A DNA stretch of 64,000 nt, from positions 248,001 through 312,000 of the forward strand of contig CAYXED010000002.1 of NCBI GenBank assembly GCA_964463965.1. The letters run 5' to 3'. The notes under the pieces are model-generated. The model made no database searches, was not told the DNA's origin, and saw nothing but the letters and a program-made list of their open reading frames with translations. The position numbers and the translations under genes are program-made. This stretch comes from UBA2166 sp964463965. GTDB taxonomy: Bacteria; Nitrospirota; Nitrospiria; Nitrospirales; UBA2166. Positions within the stretch are counted from its first letter, which is position 1. Each line of letters opens with the position of its first letter. Positions 25,175-34,629 of the stretch are shown one piece after another.

Positions 25175-26032
25175 GTGAAGATAATAGGGGTTCTGGCAAA
25201 ACCAAATTTCCCCCGGGTTGCTGAGACTTTGAGAGTTTTGGTGCCTTGGCTGCGTAAACGTGGGAAGGAAGTGTTGCTCGATCCGCTAATTGACTCCCTC
25301 TCTGTCGGGGAGCAGATAGCTAATTTGCAACCTATTTTTACGCACGAGGCCGATATGCTTCTTGTTTTCGGTGGCGATGGAACAATGCTGCGTGCGGCTC
25401 GATTGGTAGCACACCACCCCGTCCCGATTCTGGGGATAAATGTGGGTGGTTTGGGGTTCTTGACAGAGATTACACCAGACAATGTTTATCCGGCACTAGA
25501 AAAAACGTTTCATGGAGATTTTCAGATTGAGGAACGTTTGATGATCAGGTCCCAAGTTTGCTCAGGAACGAGTGTTCTTGTCGATACTATTGCGTTGAAT
25601 GATGTTGTAGTTAGCAAGGGGACCCTAGCTGGGATGGTCAAGCTAAAGATTTCGGTTGGGAACGAGTTTTTGACCTCTATTAGGGGTGATGGATTAATTA
25701 TTTCAACGCCTACAGGATCGACTGGATATTCCTTGTCTTCAGGCGGTCCAATTGTGAATCCTCGTGTAGATGCGTTGATTTTGACTCCTATCAGTCCGCA
25801 CATGCTCACTAACCGACCCATCGTGGTCCCTCAAAGTGAAATTGTACAGGCGGTGCTGCGTAGTTCAAATGAAGGTGCAGTTGTTAGTGCTGATGGACAA
25901 CCTGGTTATGCATTGCATGAGGGTGATTCTGTTACTGTGCACGCGCTAGATACGAGGGCGAGATTCATTCGTTTCCCCGATAAAACCTTCTATCAGATCT
26001 TGCGCCAAAAATTAAAGTGGGGAGAGGGCTAG
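25175..26032 (+). CDS. nadK: NAD kinase
   Basis: A 285-residue kinase making NADP from NAD. It has the family motifs L-V-F-G-G-D-G-T-M-L (about residues 64-73), N-V-G-G-L-G-F-L-T-E, the diacylglycerol-kinase-like T-P-T-G-S-T-G-Y-S-L-S-S-G-G-P-I and D-G-Q-P-G-Y near the end. The start is GTG with no strong Shine-Dalgarno. Its stop codon directly abuts the stop of the convergent rqcH gene, with no base between. It is divergent from clpC across a 184-bp promoter region. Confidence 0.95.
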   Translation: MKIIGVLAKPNFPRVAETLRVLVPWLRKRGKEVLLDPLIDSLSVGEQIANLQPIFTHEADMLLVFGGDGTMLRAARLVAHHPVPILGINVGGLGFLTEITPDNVYPALEKTFHGDFQIEERLMIRSQVCSGTSVLVDTIALNDVVVSKGTLAGMVKLKISVGNEFLTSIRGDGLIISTPTGSTGYSLSSGGPIVNPRVDALILTPISPHMLTNRPIVVPQSEIVQAVLRSSNEGAVVSADGQPGYALHEGDSVTVHALDTRARFIRFPDKTFYQILRQKLKWGEG

Positions 26033-27484
26033 TCACTTTTCAGTGGATTTCAGTCGCTTTAACCTAGTTTCGTCGAGCTCTATATACAGGTTTTTTTCTT
26101 GCGTTATTGTTACGGTGCCAGGGCGTTCGCTTTTTACTTTCTTCACATACTTTCGTAATGTGTAGGCAACATCTCCTTGGCGGCTGTGCTTTCTTCCACT
26201 ATACAAGAGTGCAAGGTTGGCGGCGTCATACAGGGTTTGTTCTGGTATGGTGTTTCTTTCTCCTACAAAAACTGCTACGTGTGATCCAGAAACTCCTTGA
26301 GCATGCACCCAGAGATCACGACCTTTCATCTTTCGAAAGGTTAGAATGTCATTTTCAGTAGCATTGCGGCCTACCCCTATAGTTAAACCATCAAATGATA
26401 CAAAATGACGATATGGTAATTTGCTCTTTTGCTGCTGGTTTCTTCTTAAGGGTGCAAGGGTAGTCTTGGATGCTATTGGGGCACTTTCTCTTCCTGCAGG
26501 ATAAATGCCTTCAAAAATTCCCTTGCGCTCTTCTTCTAGAACGCTGAGCTCGCTTTTTACGGTATTGATGCGTGGAACAAGTTCTCGTTGCGAAGAACGG
26601 TATTTTTTGTGTTTTTTAAAATACCTTTCCAGGTTAACCTTGATACTTTGTGATGGGTCGAGTGCAATAGTTATCGTGCTAGGTTCTGGAGAAAAATAGT
26701 TTTTCAAAGTGACTTGCGTTGACCCATTAGGAATCGTATGCATTGATGTTTTTAGTAATTCACCATAATGCTGATAATTTTTATATTGGGCCATCTTTTG
26801 AAGGTCTCCTTCCAGAGCGGCTAGACGGCGTTTGGCTTTTTTGATGCAACGAGCATTTGTTGATAGATGTTCTTGCTGTATGCGATCAATTGTTAGTTTT
26901 CGCTCGATTTGCTCATAACGTGTTTCAAGCGTACGGTTGAAAGCGTAGGAGAGGTTTTCATGTTCTTTAGTGGCGGTATCGTCATCTGTGGAGGGGGCGT
27001 GGTGGTATAGTTCTAATTTTGGCTGACCAAATGGAATTTGATAGGAATCCTTAATGCTTAGGCGGCCAGGACGGAGTACCCCAATGACAGTATCTTGATA
27101 GTCAAGGAGGTAGATGTTAGTGCCACGTCCAATTAAGTCAAACATTAGAAACCCTGTCACCTGATCTTTTTTGTATTCAAGACGAATGATGCGGTCACTC
27201 CCTACTTGTTTGATAGATGAGACTCTCGCTCCAGTGAGGTGGCGACGAAGCAGTTGGCAGAACTGATGTGGTGTAGAGGGGTTTGTGTGCTTTTTTCTAA
27301 TCAAATGAATTCTTGAAACTTGAGGTTGCCCCGAGATATGAAGATACAGCGTTTCTTGTTTAATGCGTATTTCCAATGTGATCGCAAGGGGGACAGGTTG
27401 GAAAACTTTCTGAATTCTCCCATCCTGAAGAGGGAGCGTAATTTCGTCTAGTATTTGAAGGAGTTCTTCTATTGATTGCGACAT
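26033..27484 (-). CDS. rqcH: NFACT-family ribosome quality control factor RqcH
   Basis: A 483-residue member of the Rqc2/Tae2/FbpA family, which binds obstructed 50S subunits and directs C-terminal Ala tailing. ATG 27484 is chosen for GGAG upstream; the frame extends 39 codons further with a hydrophobic stretch that looks non-coding. The NFACT-N domain carries G-S-D-R-I-I-R-L, with the Asp-Arg pair needed for tRNA handling. It is followed by a coiled coil (about 190-320) and the NFACT-R domain with D-L-W-V-H-A-Q-G-V-S-G-S-H-V. It is shorter than Bacillus RqcH (about 570). It is divergent from prmC. Confidence 0.88.
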   Translation of the reverse strand: MSQSIEELLQILDEITLPLQDGRIQKVFQPVPLAITLEIRIKQETLYLHISGQPQVSRIHLIRKKHTNPSTPHQFCQLLRRHLTGARVSSIKQVGSDRIIRLEYKKDQVTGFLMFDLIGRGTNIYLLDYQDTVIGVLRPGRLSIKDSYQIPFGQPKLELYHHAPSTDDDTATKEHENLSYAFNRTLETRYEQIERKLTIDRIQQEHLSTNARCIKKAKRRLAALEGDLQKMAQYKNYQHYGELLKTSMHTIPNGSTQVTLKNYFSPEPSTITIALDPSQSIKVNLERYFKKHKKYRSSQRELVPRINTVKSELSVLEEERKGIFEGIYPAGRESAPIASKTTLAPLRRNQQQKSKLPYRHFVSFDGLTIGVGRNATENDILTFRKMKGRDLWVHAQGVSGSHVAVFVGERNTIPEQTLYDAANLALLYSGRKHSRQGDVAYTLRKYVKKVKSERPGTVTITQEKNLYIELDETRLKRLKSTEK

Positions 27485-27527
27485 GGCTTCTCCATTATAT
27501 AGCAGCTGAGTTAGATACAAAAAAAAG

Positions 27528-28397
27528 ATGACAATTTCCGAATCTTTAAGATGGGCCAACATTGTGCTTAAGGAGGCGATGGTGGAGGATCCTGAAGGCA
27601 CCGCAGGACATCTCCTTGACCATTGTCTTGGAATAGACCCTACTACCCGATTTCTTAAATCCCACGAACGAGTATTATCTTCCAGTGAAGAGGAGGTCTA
27701 TCGTTGGTTGATCCATGAACGGTCGCGGCGCATACCACTCCAATATTTATTGGGAAAGGCGCCTTTTTTCAATGATGATGTAATTGTTGATCAAAGGGTT
27801 TTGATCCCACGTCCGGAGACTGAACAGGTTGTTGAGATAGCTATACAAGTTTTACGAAAAGAAGAAATTTTTGAACCCGTAGTTTTTGAGATTGGAACGG
27901 GGTCTGGTGTGATTGCAGTTAGTCTTGCAAAAGTTTTACAGGCAAAGGTCTGGGCGGGCGATCTATCAGTCGATGCTCTTGATGTTGCGCGCGCCAACAT
28001 TCAAAAATTCAATGTTGAAAAACGAATTAGTCTATTACATGGGGACTTATTTCAGCCATTTTACGATCTTGATCTGATGAATCAGGTAGATCTTGTGATT
28101 TCTAATCCTCCTTATATTCAACGGAAGATCATTGACGAGTTGGCACCAGAAATTTCTCAAAATGAACCGAGAAGTGCGTTGGATGGAGGTGAAGATGGGT
28201 GCGATTTTTACCGTCGGATTATTCCGGCTGCTATCCCGTTTCTAAAACCTGGTGGGTGGATGGTTTTAGAGCTTGGAGATGGGCAGCGGGAGTTTGTGTA
28301 TGATCTTATTGCCAGTTACTCCGAGCTGGAGCACGCTCAAGTTTCCCAAGATGTTGGAGGCAAGGATAGGGTTGTTGCTGTGCAGCGTATTTGCTAA
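27528..28397 (+). CDS. prmC: Release-factor glutamine methyltransferase
   Basis: A 289-residue SAM-dependent methyltransferase that methylates the GGQ glutamine of peptide release factors. An N-terminal helical domain (about 1-85) contains P-L-Q-Y-L-L-G-K-A-P-F. The catalytic domain has motif I F-E-I-G-T-G-S-G-V-I-A, the PrmC motif V-L-I-P-R-P-E-T-E, and the catalytic N-P-P-Y-I. The usual partner prfA is not next to it. It starts 43 bp from the divergent rqcH start, so the two share a very short promoter region. Confidence 0.93.
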   Translation: MTISESLRWANIVLKEAMVEDPEGTAGHLLDHCLGIDPTTRFLKSHERVLSSSEEEVYRWLIHERSRRIPLQYLLGKAPFFNDDVIVDQRVLIPRPETEQVVEIAIQVLRKEEIFEPVVFEIGTGSGVIAVSLAKVLQAKVWAGDLSVDALDVARANIQKFNVEKRISLLHGDLFQPFYDLDLMNQVDLVISNPPYIQRKIIDELAPEISQNEPRSALDGGEDGCDFYRRIIPAAIPFLKPGGWMVLELGDGQREFVYDLIASYSELEHAQVSQDVGGKDRVVAVQRIC

Positions 28398-28419
28398 ACC
28401 TATGGTATGGCATGTGTAC

Positions 28420-29568
28420 TTATCGTGATGCAGAATAAAAAGACCGACCAGGAATAATTTTTCCCATTACAACCGAGGTTTCGGCCCCTGTTATTGATGG
28501 AAGATTATTGGGTATACCATGGATGGTACAATAGGCCATAACGGCAAAGGCTGTTGCTTCAACTGCCCTGCTGTCCCACCCATATGCTTCAGAAGTTCTC
28601 ACGGGAGTTGGAGCGAAGGCGTTGAAGAACTCTTTCACAAGAGCCTTGTTTTTAGTCCCCCCCCCTACGAGAATTAGCTCCTGGATTGGTCCTGGTAGAA
28701 AAGTTTGATTTTTTGCCGCAGCTTTTGCAGAAAATGCGGTTAGAGTTGCAATAAAATCCTCATTCTTTAGTCCATATCTACGTGCATTATGCAGTAAACG
28801 TTCTACATAACTGTCCCCAAACTCGTGTCTTCCTGTTGATTTTGGTGGACGGCGCTTTAAAAATTGATGTTCCAGGAGTTTTTTTAGGAGAGGTTCGTAA
28901 ACAGAGCCCTTTGTTGCTATGAAGCCATTGGTGTCTTGGGATTTTTTTCCGTTCGTAATAAACCTAATGGCACTGTTAATCATCATGTTAGCGGGACCGA
29001 CGTCGAATGCCTCAATTTTCTGTTGTGTTGTTTTTGCTGGCACATAAGTTACGTTACAAATTCCTCCAAGATTTACAATCAGGCGAGATTTAGTTTTATG
29101 CTGAAATAATACTTGATGAGTGTATGGGGTCAGTGGTGCTCCTTCGCCACCTGCTGCCATATCTCGTGGACGAAAGTCCGCAATAGTTGTAATCCCAGTT
29201 CTTTCTGCAATAACTGAAGGTTCTCCGATTTGCAAGGTAGATGGTGTGGGGGGATGTGGGTGGTGATAAAGAGTTTGGCCGTGTGAGCCAATCAGGTGAA
29301 TGTTGTTTGGCGACAGGCCAGATAGGTCAATGAGCTTTAATGCAGCTTTTGAAAACTTTTCCCCAAGCAAAACATTGAGGTCGCATACCTCACCTCCAGT
29401 GCCTGATTCGCACACTTTGAGAATGTGTGTTTGGAGTTTTTGGGAGAAGGCAGCAGAGGTAAACGCTACGAGTTTTACTGATATGCGAGACTCACGTTTT
29501 TTAATTTCAACAAGCGCGGCATCAACCCCATCTGCAGAAGTGCCTGACATTAAGCCAATGATCTTCAT
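28420..29568 (-). CDS. anmK: Anhydro-N-acetylmuramic acid kinase
   Basis: A 382-residue sugar kinase of peptidoglycan recycling (1,6-anhydroMurNAc + ATP to MurNAc-6-phosphate). It opens with the family signature M-S-G-T-S-A-D-G-V-D-A-A-L (about 7-19) and has S-H-G-Q-T-L-Y-H-H-P and the late ATP-site motif L-V-G-G-G-T-K-N. ATG 29568, immediately before K-I-I-G-L-M-S-G-T, is the family start; the frame runs 24 codons further without homology. It is convergent with prmC (22-bp gap) and divergent from nfeD. The product implies cell-wall recycling in this organism. Confidence 0.95.
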   Translation of the reverse strand: MKIIGLMSGTSADGVDAALVEIKKRESRISVKLVAFTSAAFSQKLQTHILKVCESGTGGEVCDLNVLLGEKFSKAALKLIDLSGLSPNNIHLIGSHGQTLYHHPHPPTPSTLQIGEPSVIAERTGITTIADFRPRDMAAGGEGAPLTPYTHQVLFQHKTKSRLIVNLGGICNVTYVPAKTTQQKIEAFDVGPANMMINSAIRFITNGKKSQDTNGFIATKGSVYEPLLKKLLEHQFLKRRPPKSTGRHEFGDSYVERLLHNARRYGLKNEDFIATLTAFSAKAAAKNQTFLPGPIQELILVGGGTKNKALVKEFFNAFAPTPVRTSEAYGWDSRAVEATAFAVMAYCTIHGIPNNLPSITGAETSVVMGKIIPGRSFYSASR

Positions 29569-29656
29569 TGATCCAAACCCCGTGTAGGAGAATAACCTGT
29601 GTTCTCCATCTTGACAATGCCTGAAAAACGGCAGTACCATCAGGCGTTTTCTTCCT

Positions 29657-30994
29657 ATGAATCGAATGATTCACACTTTTAAAAATGAACGATGGCTTAT
29701 TTTTGTTGCGGCCCTCTGCCTCTATGGCTTTATTGGAGGGTTGTCTGCCGTAGCATTAGCCTCCACCGTCAAGGTAGCCACATATGAAGGTGTGATTAAC
29801 CCCGTTACTGCAGAATACTTTGAGTTTGCACTTGATGAGGCGGTTGAAACCGATGCACACCTTTTGGTGTTTCAACTTGATACGCCTGGTGGGCTTGATA
29901 CTTCAATGCGCCTCATTATTAAGGAAATTAATGCTTCTCCTATTCCAGTTGCGGTCTTTGTCTCTCCCAATGGTGGCCGTGCTGCATCCGCAGGTGTATT
30001 TATAACTATGGCGGCTCATATTGCCGCTATGTCCCATGGCACGAATATTGGCGCTGCTCATCCAGTCGCTATGGGTGGGGGCGAGATGGATAAGGTGATG
30101 AAGGAAAAGGTTGAAAATGATGCCGTAGCGTACATCAAGGCTATAGCTGAAAAACGTGGTCGTAATGGAAAGTGGGCTGAAGATGCGGTCAGAAAAAGTG
30201 TTTCTGTAACAGAAAAAGAAGCATTGGAACTTGGAGTGATTGATTTGGTTGCTGGTGGTCTCAACGAGCTTCTGGATGTGATTCATGGGAGAGAGGTTGA
30301 AACGGCGATTGGCAAGGTTGAGTTGGACACAAAAGATGCTCACGTTGAAGATCTTCCGATGACGTGGCGTTTTGAATTTCTAAAGGTGTTGAGTGATCCT
30401 AATATCGCATACATTCTCATGACCATTGGAACTATTGGAATTATTGCAGAGTTATATAGTCCTGGAATGATTTTCCCCGGGGTGGTTGGTGTGGTCAGCC
30501 TTATATTAGCTTTTTATTCCTTCCAGACGTTGCCTATCAACTATGCAGGATTACTGTTGATGCTTCTTGGGGTTGTTTTATTAATTCTTGAGATGCAAAT
30601 GTTTAGTTATGGATTATTGAGTATTGCTGGTATAGCCGCAATGATACTTGGTTCTGTAATGCTTATGGACGGTGGACCTGAGTTTCAGCAAGTGTCCTTA
30701 AATGTCATTTTGCCTGTAGTTTTAGTATTTGCTGGCCTTGTAATGCTGATTACTGGATTGGCTGTGAAATCGATTAGACGGAAACCTGTTACTGGAGCAG
30801 AAGCTTTGGTAGGAATGACAGCTATTGCAAAAACTAATTTAGATTTGGATGGTAGCGTGTGGCTCAATGGGGAAATGTGGCATGCTGTAAGTGATGTTCC
30901 TGTACTTGTTGGACAACCAGTACGTGTAGTAGCGGTTGAGGGATTGCGTCTTTCGGTGACGCAAGATGATAACTCAAAAGAAGGGGAATTGTAG
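29657..30994 (+). CDS. NfeD-family membrane serine protease (ClpP-class)
   Basis: A 445-residue long-form NfeD. A signal or anchor segment (about 13-35) is followed by a ClpP-like domain with D-T-P-G-G-L-D-T-S and the nucleophile region G-G-R-A-A-S-A-G-V-F (Ser111). Lys151 is placed as in the Ser-Lys dyad of the archaeal homologue. Then come four or five membrane segments (about 245-375) and a C-terminal OB-fold NfeD domain. Archaeal homologues cleave the C-terminus of their stomatin partner, and the stomatin gene starts two bases after the stop here, the conserved NfeD-stomatin operon. Confidence 0.92.
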   Translation: MNRMIHTFKNERWLIFVAALCLYGFIGGLSAVALASTVKVATYEGVINPVTAEYFEFALDEAVETDAHLLVFQLDTPGGLDTSMRLIIKEINASPIPVAVFVSPNGGRAASAGVFITMAAHIAAMSHGTNIGAAHPVAMGGGEMDKVMKEKVENDAVAYIKAIAEKRGRNGKWAEDAVRKSVSVTEKEALELGVIDLVAGGLNELLDVIHGREVETAIGKVELDTKDAHVEDLPMTWRFEFLKVLSDPNIAYILMTIGTIGIIAELYSPGMIFPGVVGVVSLILAFYSFQTLPINYAGLLLMLLGVVLLILEMQMFSYGLLSIAGIAAMILGSVMLMDGGPEFQQVSLNVILPVVLVFAGLVMLITGLAVKSIRRKPVTGAEALVGMTAIAKTNLDLDGSVWLNGEMWHAVSDVPVLVGQPVRVVAVEGLRLSVTQDDNSKEGEL

Positions 30995-30996
30995 AA

Positions 30997-31773
30997 ATGA
31001 GCATTTTCTCGCCAACCCTCATCATTATTCTTATGATTGTGATGATTCTATATAGTGGGATTAAAGTTCTTCGGGAGTATGAGCGAGCTGTGATTTTTTT
31101 CCTTGGCAAACGTTCCAAGGCACTGATCGGAGGAAATGGTCCAGGCATTATCGTGATCATCCCTGGGATATACCAGATGGTAAAAGTGAGCCTACGAACC
31201 GAAACACTCGATGTGCCTACGCAAGATATTATTACTAAAGATAACGTAACGGTAAAGGTTAATGCTGTTGTGTTTTTCAGGGTTGTTGATCCTGATAGGT
31301 CTATTTTAGATGTTGAAAATTATCTCTATGCAACGCAACAAATGTCTCAGACAACTTTGCGTAGTGTTCTTGGACAGAGCTTGTTAGATGAGTTGCTTGG
31401 AAAACGGGAAGAAATTAATGCAGAGCTTCAGAGAATTATTGATTTACAGACTGAGCCATGGGGTGTCAAGGTAACAGCCGTTGAGGTTAAGAATGTAGAT
31501 CTTCCGCAGGAGATGCAGCGAGCAATTGCACGTCAAGCTGAGGCAGAGCGTGAACGACGTGCAAAAGTGATTCATGCGGATGGGGAGTACGAGGCGTCTC
31601 AACGACTTGCTGACGCGTCAGAAATTATGAGTAAAAATCCTGCAACTCTTCAATTGAGGTATCTTCAAACATTAACGGAAATTACTGTTGGTCAGAATAC
31701 GACTGTGGTATTTCCTTTGCCAATTGATATTTTGTCTGCATTTACAAAAAAGAAGGAGTCTCCTGAAGAGTGA
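30997..31773 (+). CDS. Stomatin/slipin SPFH-domain membrane protein
   Basis: A 258-residue protein with one N-terminal hydrophobic hairpin (about 7-22) and the SPFH/band-7 domain: Y-E-R-A-V-I-F-F-L-G-K, then the prohibitin-type strand set, and the family segment V-E-V-K-N-V-D-L-P-Q-E-M-Q-R-A-I-A-R-Q-A-E. Stomatins oligomerise in membranes and partner with the NfeD protease. The C-terminal hydrophobic stretch (T-V-V-F-P-L-P-I-D-I-L) is the usual NfeD cleavage region in archaeal homologues. It directly follows nfeD. Confidence 0.93.
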   Translation: MSIFSPTLIIILMIVMILYSGIKVLREYERAVIFFLGKRSKALIGGNGPGIIVIIPGIYQMVKVSLRTETLDVPTQDIITKDNVTVKVNAVVFFRVVDPDRSILDVENYLYATQQMSQTTLRSVLGQSLLDELLGKREEINAELQRIIDLQTEPWGVKVTAVEVKNVDLPQEMQRAIARQAEAERERRAKVIHADGEYEASQRLADASEIMSKNPATLQLRYLQTLTEITVGQNTTVVFPLPIDILSAFTKKKESPEE

Positions 31774-31856
31774 GGAGTTTTTTGTTTCGGTGCGCTTCGT
31801 CTGACACTACACTTTTTATGAATTCCGTGATCAGGTAAGGAAAGTACGGCGGCTCG

Positions 31857-33233
31857 ATGTTTGCCTCCTTAGCTTGGTTTAAACAAGGTTTTCCTCTGCT
31901 ACGGCTTACGCCAACTCGAATTTTATTTATTGGATATGTTCTTATCATTGGGTGTGGCACCGGGTTGTTGCTCCTACCTCCTGCAACCACTGGTAATGGC
32001 ATCAGTTGGGTCGACGCAGTATTCACTGCGACATCAGCGACTAGTATCACTGGTCTAATAGTTCTTGACACCCCACATGATTTTACCTTGTTCGGACAGC
32101 TTGTAATTCTTGGGCTGATTCAGATTGGTGGGATTGGATATATGACGATTGCGGCTCTGTTCGTGATTTTGTTGGGACGTCGCATTGGTATGCAAGAACG
32201 CCGGCTTCTTCAAGAATCGCTAAACGTGATGAGTCCAGAAGGCATTTTGCGTTTTGTCCTGCAGGTGGTCAAGGTCACTTTGTTGGTTGAGGGTATTGGT
32301 GCTCTACTGTTGGCGCTTCGGTTTTCGAAAGATTTCGAACCAGTGGAGGCCATTTATTATGGCATTTTCCATGCGGTCTCTGCCTTCAACAATGCGGGCT
32401 TCACTCTTTTTTCGACAAGTCTAACTTCCTATCATCTTGATTTAGCCGTCAACAGCGTGGCTATGGTTCTTATTATAGCTGGTGGTATTGGGTTTTTAGT
32501 CTACGACAATATTGTGGGAGTAGCTACGCGGAGAAACCGGCGCCTATCTGTACATAGTAAAATGGTGTTGAGTGTTACTGCGGTATTGATCTTACTTGGG
32601 GCGGTGGTAGTGTTGCTCTTTGAGCATGCTAATCTTAAGACTCTCGGGATGCTATCGTGGCCAGAAAAGATATTGGTTGCCTCATTTCAAGCGATTTCTG
32701 GGAGAACTGCAGGGTTTGGAACTGTAGATACATCTTTTCTCACAGATTCGACTTTATATTTTTTGGTATTCTTAATGTTCATCGGAGGGGCACCTGGAAG
32801 CACGGGTGGAGGCATTAAAACTACCACTTTCGGTACAATTGTTATGGCTTTGTGGGCAACAATGCGTGGTCATCGGGACGTGATGGTTTTTTACAGAAGG
32901 ATCCCCCCAGATATTGTAGCCAAGGCCTTTTATCTAGCAGCTGTTGCGATTGTCATTATTTCGGTTTCCACACTCATTTTGGCATTTGTTGAGGAAGAAG
33001 ATTTTCTTGAAACTTTGTTTGAAGTTACTTCGGCCGCTGCAACCGTAGGCATGTCTACCGGAGATGGAAATTCTCATAGCCTTTCGGGGGGGTTTAGTGA
33101 TTTTGGAAAGCTATTAGTTGCTTTGTTGATGCTAATAGGCAGAATAGGGCCATTAGCCATCAGTATTGCGTTTGTAGGGGGAGTATACCGTGCACAATAT
33201 CGTTATGCGGAAGAGAAACTTGTTATTGGTTAA
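31857..33233 (+). CDS. trkH: Trk/Ktr potassium transporter membrane subunit
   Basis: A 458-residue K+ transporter of the TrkH/KtrB family, with about eight to ten membrane segments arranged as repeated M1-P-M2 units. Pore-loop signatures are T-A-T-S-A-T-S-I-T-G-L (first filter), A-V-S-A-F-N-N-A-G-F, S-G-R-T-A-G-F-G-T and S-A-A-A-T-V-G-M-S-T-G, each with the filter Gly. The length and start fit KtrB better than the larger TrkH. The next plus-strand gene is the TrkA/KtrA-type regulatory subunit. Confidence 0.92.
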   Translation: MFASLAWFKQGFPLLRLTPTRILFIGYVLIIGCGTGLLLLPPATTGNGISWVDAVFTATSATSITGLIVLDTPHDFTLFGQLVILGLIQIGGIGYMTIAALFVILLGRRIGMQERRLLQESLNVMSPEGILRFVLQVVKVTLLVEGIGALLLALRFSKDFEPVEAIYYGIFHAVSAFNNAGFTLFSTSLTSYHLDLAVNSVAMVLIIAGGIGFLVYDNIVGVATRRNRRLSVHSKMVLSVTAVLILLGAVVVLLFEHANLKTLGMLSWPEKILVASFQAISGRTAGFGTVDTSFLTDSTLYFLVFLMFIGGAPGSTGGGIKTTTFGTIVMALWATMRGHRDVMVFYRRIPPDIVAKAFYLAAVAIVIISVSTLILAFVEEEDFLETLFEVTSAAATVGMSTGDGNSHSLSGGFSDFGKLLVALLMLIGRIGPLAISIAFVGGVYRAQYRYAEEKLVIG

Positions 33234-33329
33234 AGGGCTACACTATGACTAGTTTAACTTTACGATGCATGGAGTCGTTTAATTGCGAGGCACGTTCGGT
33301 TCACATGATTATATGGAGTGGAGGTTGAG

Positions 33330-34019
33330 ATGAATCGCCAGGTTGCTGTGTTGGGATTAGGCCGCTTTGGATCGAGCGTTGTTGAAGCGTTGGTAAAGCA
33401 CCGAGTGGATGTTCTTGCAATTGATCAAAACCCTGAGAATGTCCAGAATATAAGTGAGATTGCAACTTATGCAGTACAGTGTGATGCGACCGATGTAAAG
33501 GCGTTGCGTGCCGTCAATGCACAGGATGTTGATGCAGCTGTTGTTAGCATGGGACAAGATGTTGAGGCCACTATTTTAATTGTTATGATTTTGAAAGACT
33601 TAGGGATTAAGGAGATTGTTGCTAAGGCGTTTACCCCGTTGCACGGAAAGATTTTGACCAACCTTGGTGTAAAGGAAGTAATATACCCTGAAAGAGATGC
33701 TGCTGTACGGCTTTCTCGGAGACTTGCAACTCCACGTGTGTTGCAATATCTAGAAGTGTCATCGGGGTATTTTATAGAGGAGGTCAAAGTGCCTCGGACT
33801 ATGCTTGGAAAACCTCTTGGTGAGACCAACCTTCGAGGTCAATACAAAGTGAATGTGATTGCAATAAAACATTGGGAGCAGAAGACGGTAAAAGGCCAAG
33901 CCGTTATGGAGCTTCAGTTCAATTTTATGCCCTCGCCTGAAGATCGACTAGCAGATGGTGATGTGATTGTTGTATTGGGGAAACCTGCGGACTTGGAGTG
34001 GCTTGCTGCGTTTGAATGA
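33330..34019 (+). CDS. trkA: TrkA/KtrA NAD-binding potassium-uptake regulator
   Basis: A 229-residue RCK protein. ATG 33330 is chosen because GGAGG lies five bases upstream; a GTG four codons earlier is less likely. The RCK-N Rossmann domain has V-L-G-L-G-R-F-G-S-S-V (about 6-16) and an acidic V-L-A-I-D-Q-N at beta-2. RCK-C (TrkA_C) occupies about 135-229. It gates the TrkH/KtrB-type pore encoded 97 bp upstream in response to nucleotide. Confidence 0.93.
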   Translation: MNRQVAVLGLGRFGSSVVEALVKHRVDVLAIDQNPENVQNISEIATYAVQCDATDVKALRAVNAQDVDAAVVSMGQDVEATILIVMILKDLGIKEIVAKAFTPLHGKILTNLGVKEVIYPERDAAVRLSRRLATPRVLQYLEVSSGYFIEEVKVPRTMLGKPLGETNLRGQYKVNVIAIKHWEQKTVKGQAVMELQFNFMPSPEDRLADGDVIVVLGKPADLEWLAAFE

Positions 34020-34065
34020 CCCCTATCGCTGTGTTATATTTCACCTATCCCATGACACAGTGTGA

Positions 34066-34629
34066 ATGAGCTCTTATATTCACAGGTGGCCTGTTGTTGC
34101 GGCCTTTTTAGCTATTGCTGGGGTGGTGGCGTCCCTGTTTGTTATTGGTACCAAAGAGCCAAAGAAACCTGCTGAGGTCGCAGGAGTTTTTTTGGATGCA
34201 GATGTGGGTATTGATCGTTTCTCGTTTATCCAGACCAAAGATGGGGAGACACAGTGGGAAGTTAGAGCGAAACGTGCTCAAATTTTGGAGAGGGAGTCAA
34301 AGGCTTTTTTAGAAGACCTACAGGTAACCCTCTTTGAAGATGGTGATGTCAGGATGGTTTTGGAGGGAGATGAGGGCGTTGTAGATACAGAGTCAAATAA
34401 TTTGACTGTGAAAAAAAATGTAGGAACTATTCCCATTGCTCTTAAAGGTGGATACACAATACATACAAAGGATCTCAAATGGATAGATCAGGATAGAGAG
34501 ATATCTACTAACTCTTCAGTAACGATTCAGGGTGAAGGTATTGAGATTACTGGCGTTGGCTTAAGGGGAGCTCTTGGAACTGAGATTTTTACAATTATTA
34601 GGGATGTTCGTGCCGTGGTTACGAATTAA
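34066..34629 (+). CDS. lptC: LPS export bitopic protein LptC
   Basis: A 187-residue protein with an N-terminal membrane anchor (about 8-27) and a beta-jellyroll (LptC/OstA-like) domain: D-R-F-S-F-I-Q-T-K-D-G near residue 50, then T-Q-W-E-V-R-A-K-R-A, a pattern seen in LptC. It anchors to LptBFG in the inner membrane and hands LPS to LptA. Its 3' end overlaps lptA by 26 bases. It is first in lptC-lptA-lptB and sits 46 bp after trkA. The presence of the module argues for an LPS-bearing outer membrane. Confidence 0.85.
   Translation: MSSYIHRWPVVAAFLAIAGVVASLFVIGTKEPKKPAEVAGVFLDADVGIDRFSFIQTKDGETQWEVRAKRAQILERESKAFLEDLQVTLFEDGDVRMVLEGDEGVVDTESNNLTVKKNVGTIPIALKGGYTIHTKDLKWIDQDREISTNSSVTIQGEGIEITGVGLRGALGTEIFTIIRDVRAVVTN

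Noticed and set aside
27485..27601. N-terminal extension of rqcH
   Set aside because: The extra 39 codons overlap the divergent prmC start, have no homology, and GGAG supports the ATG at 27484.
31953..31973. TGGCAC...TTGC resembling a sigma-54 promoter
   Set aside because: Spacing between the two boxes is two bases too long, and it lies inside the trkH coding sequence.
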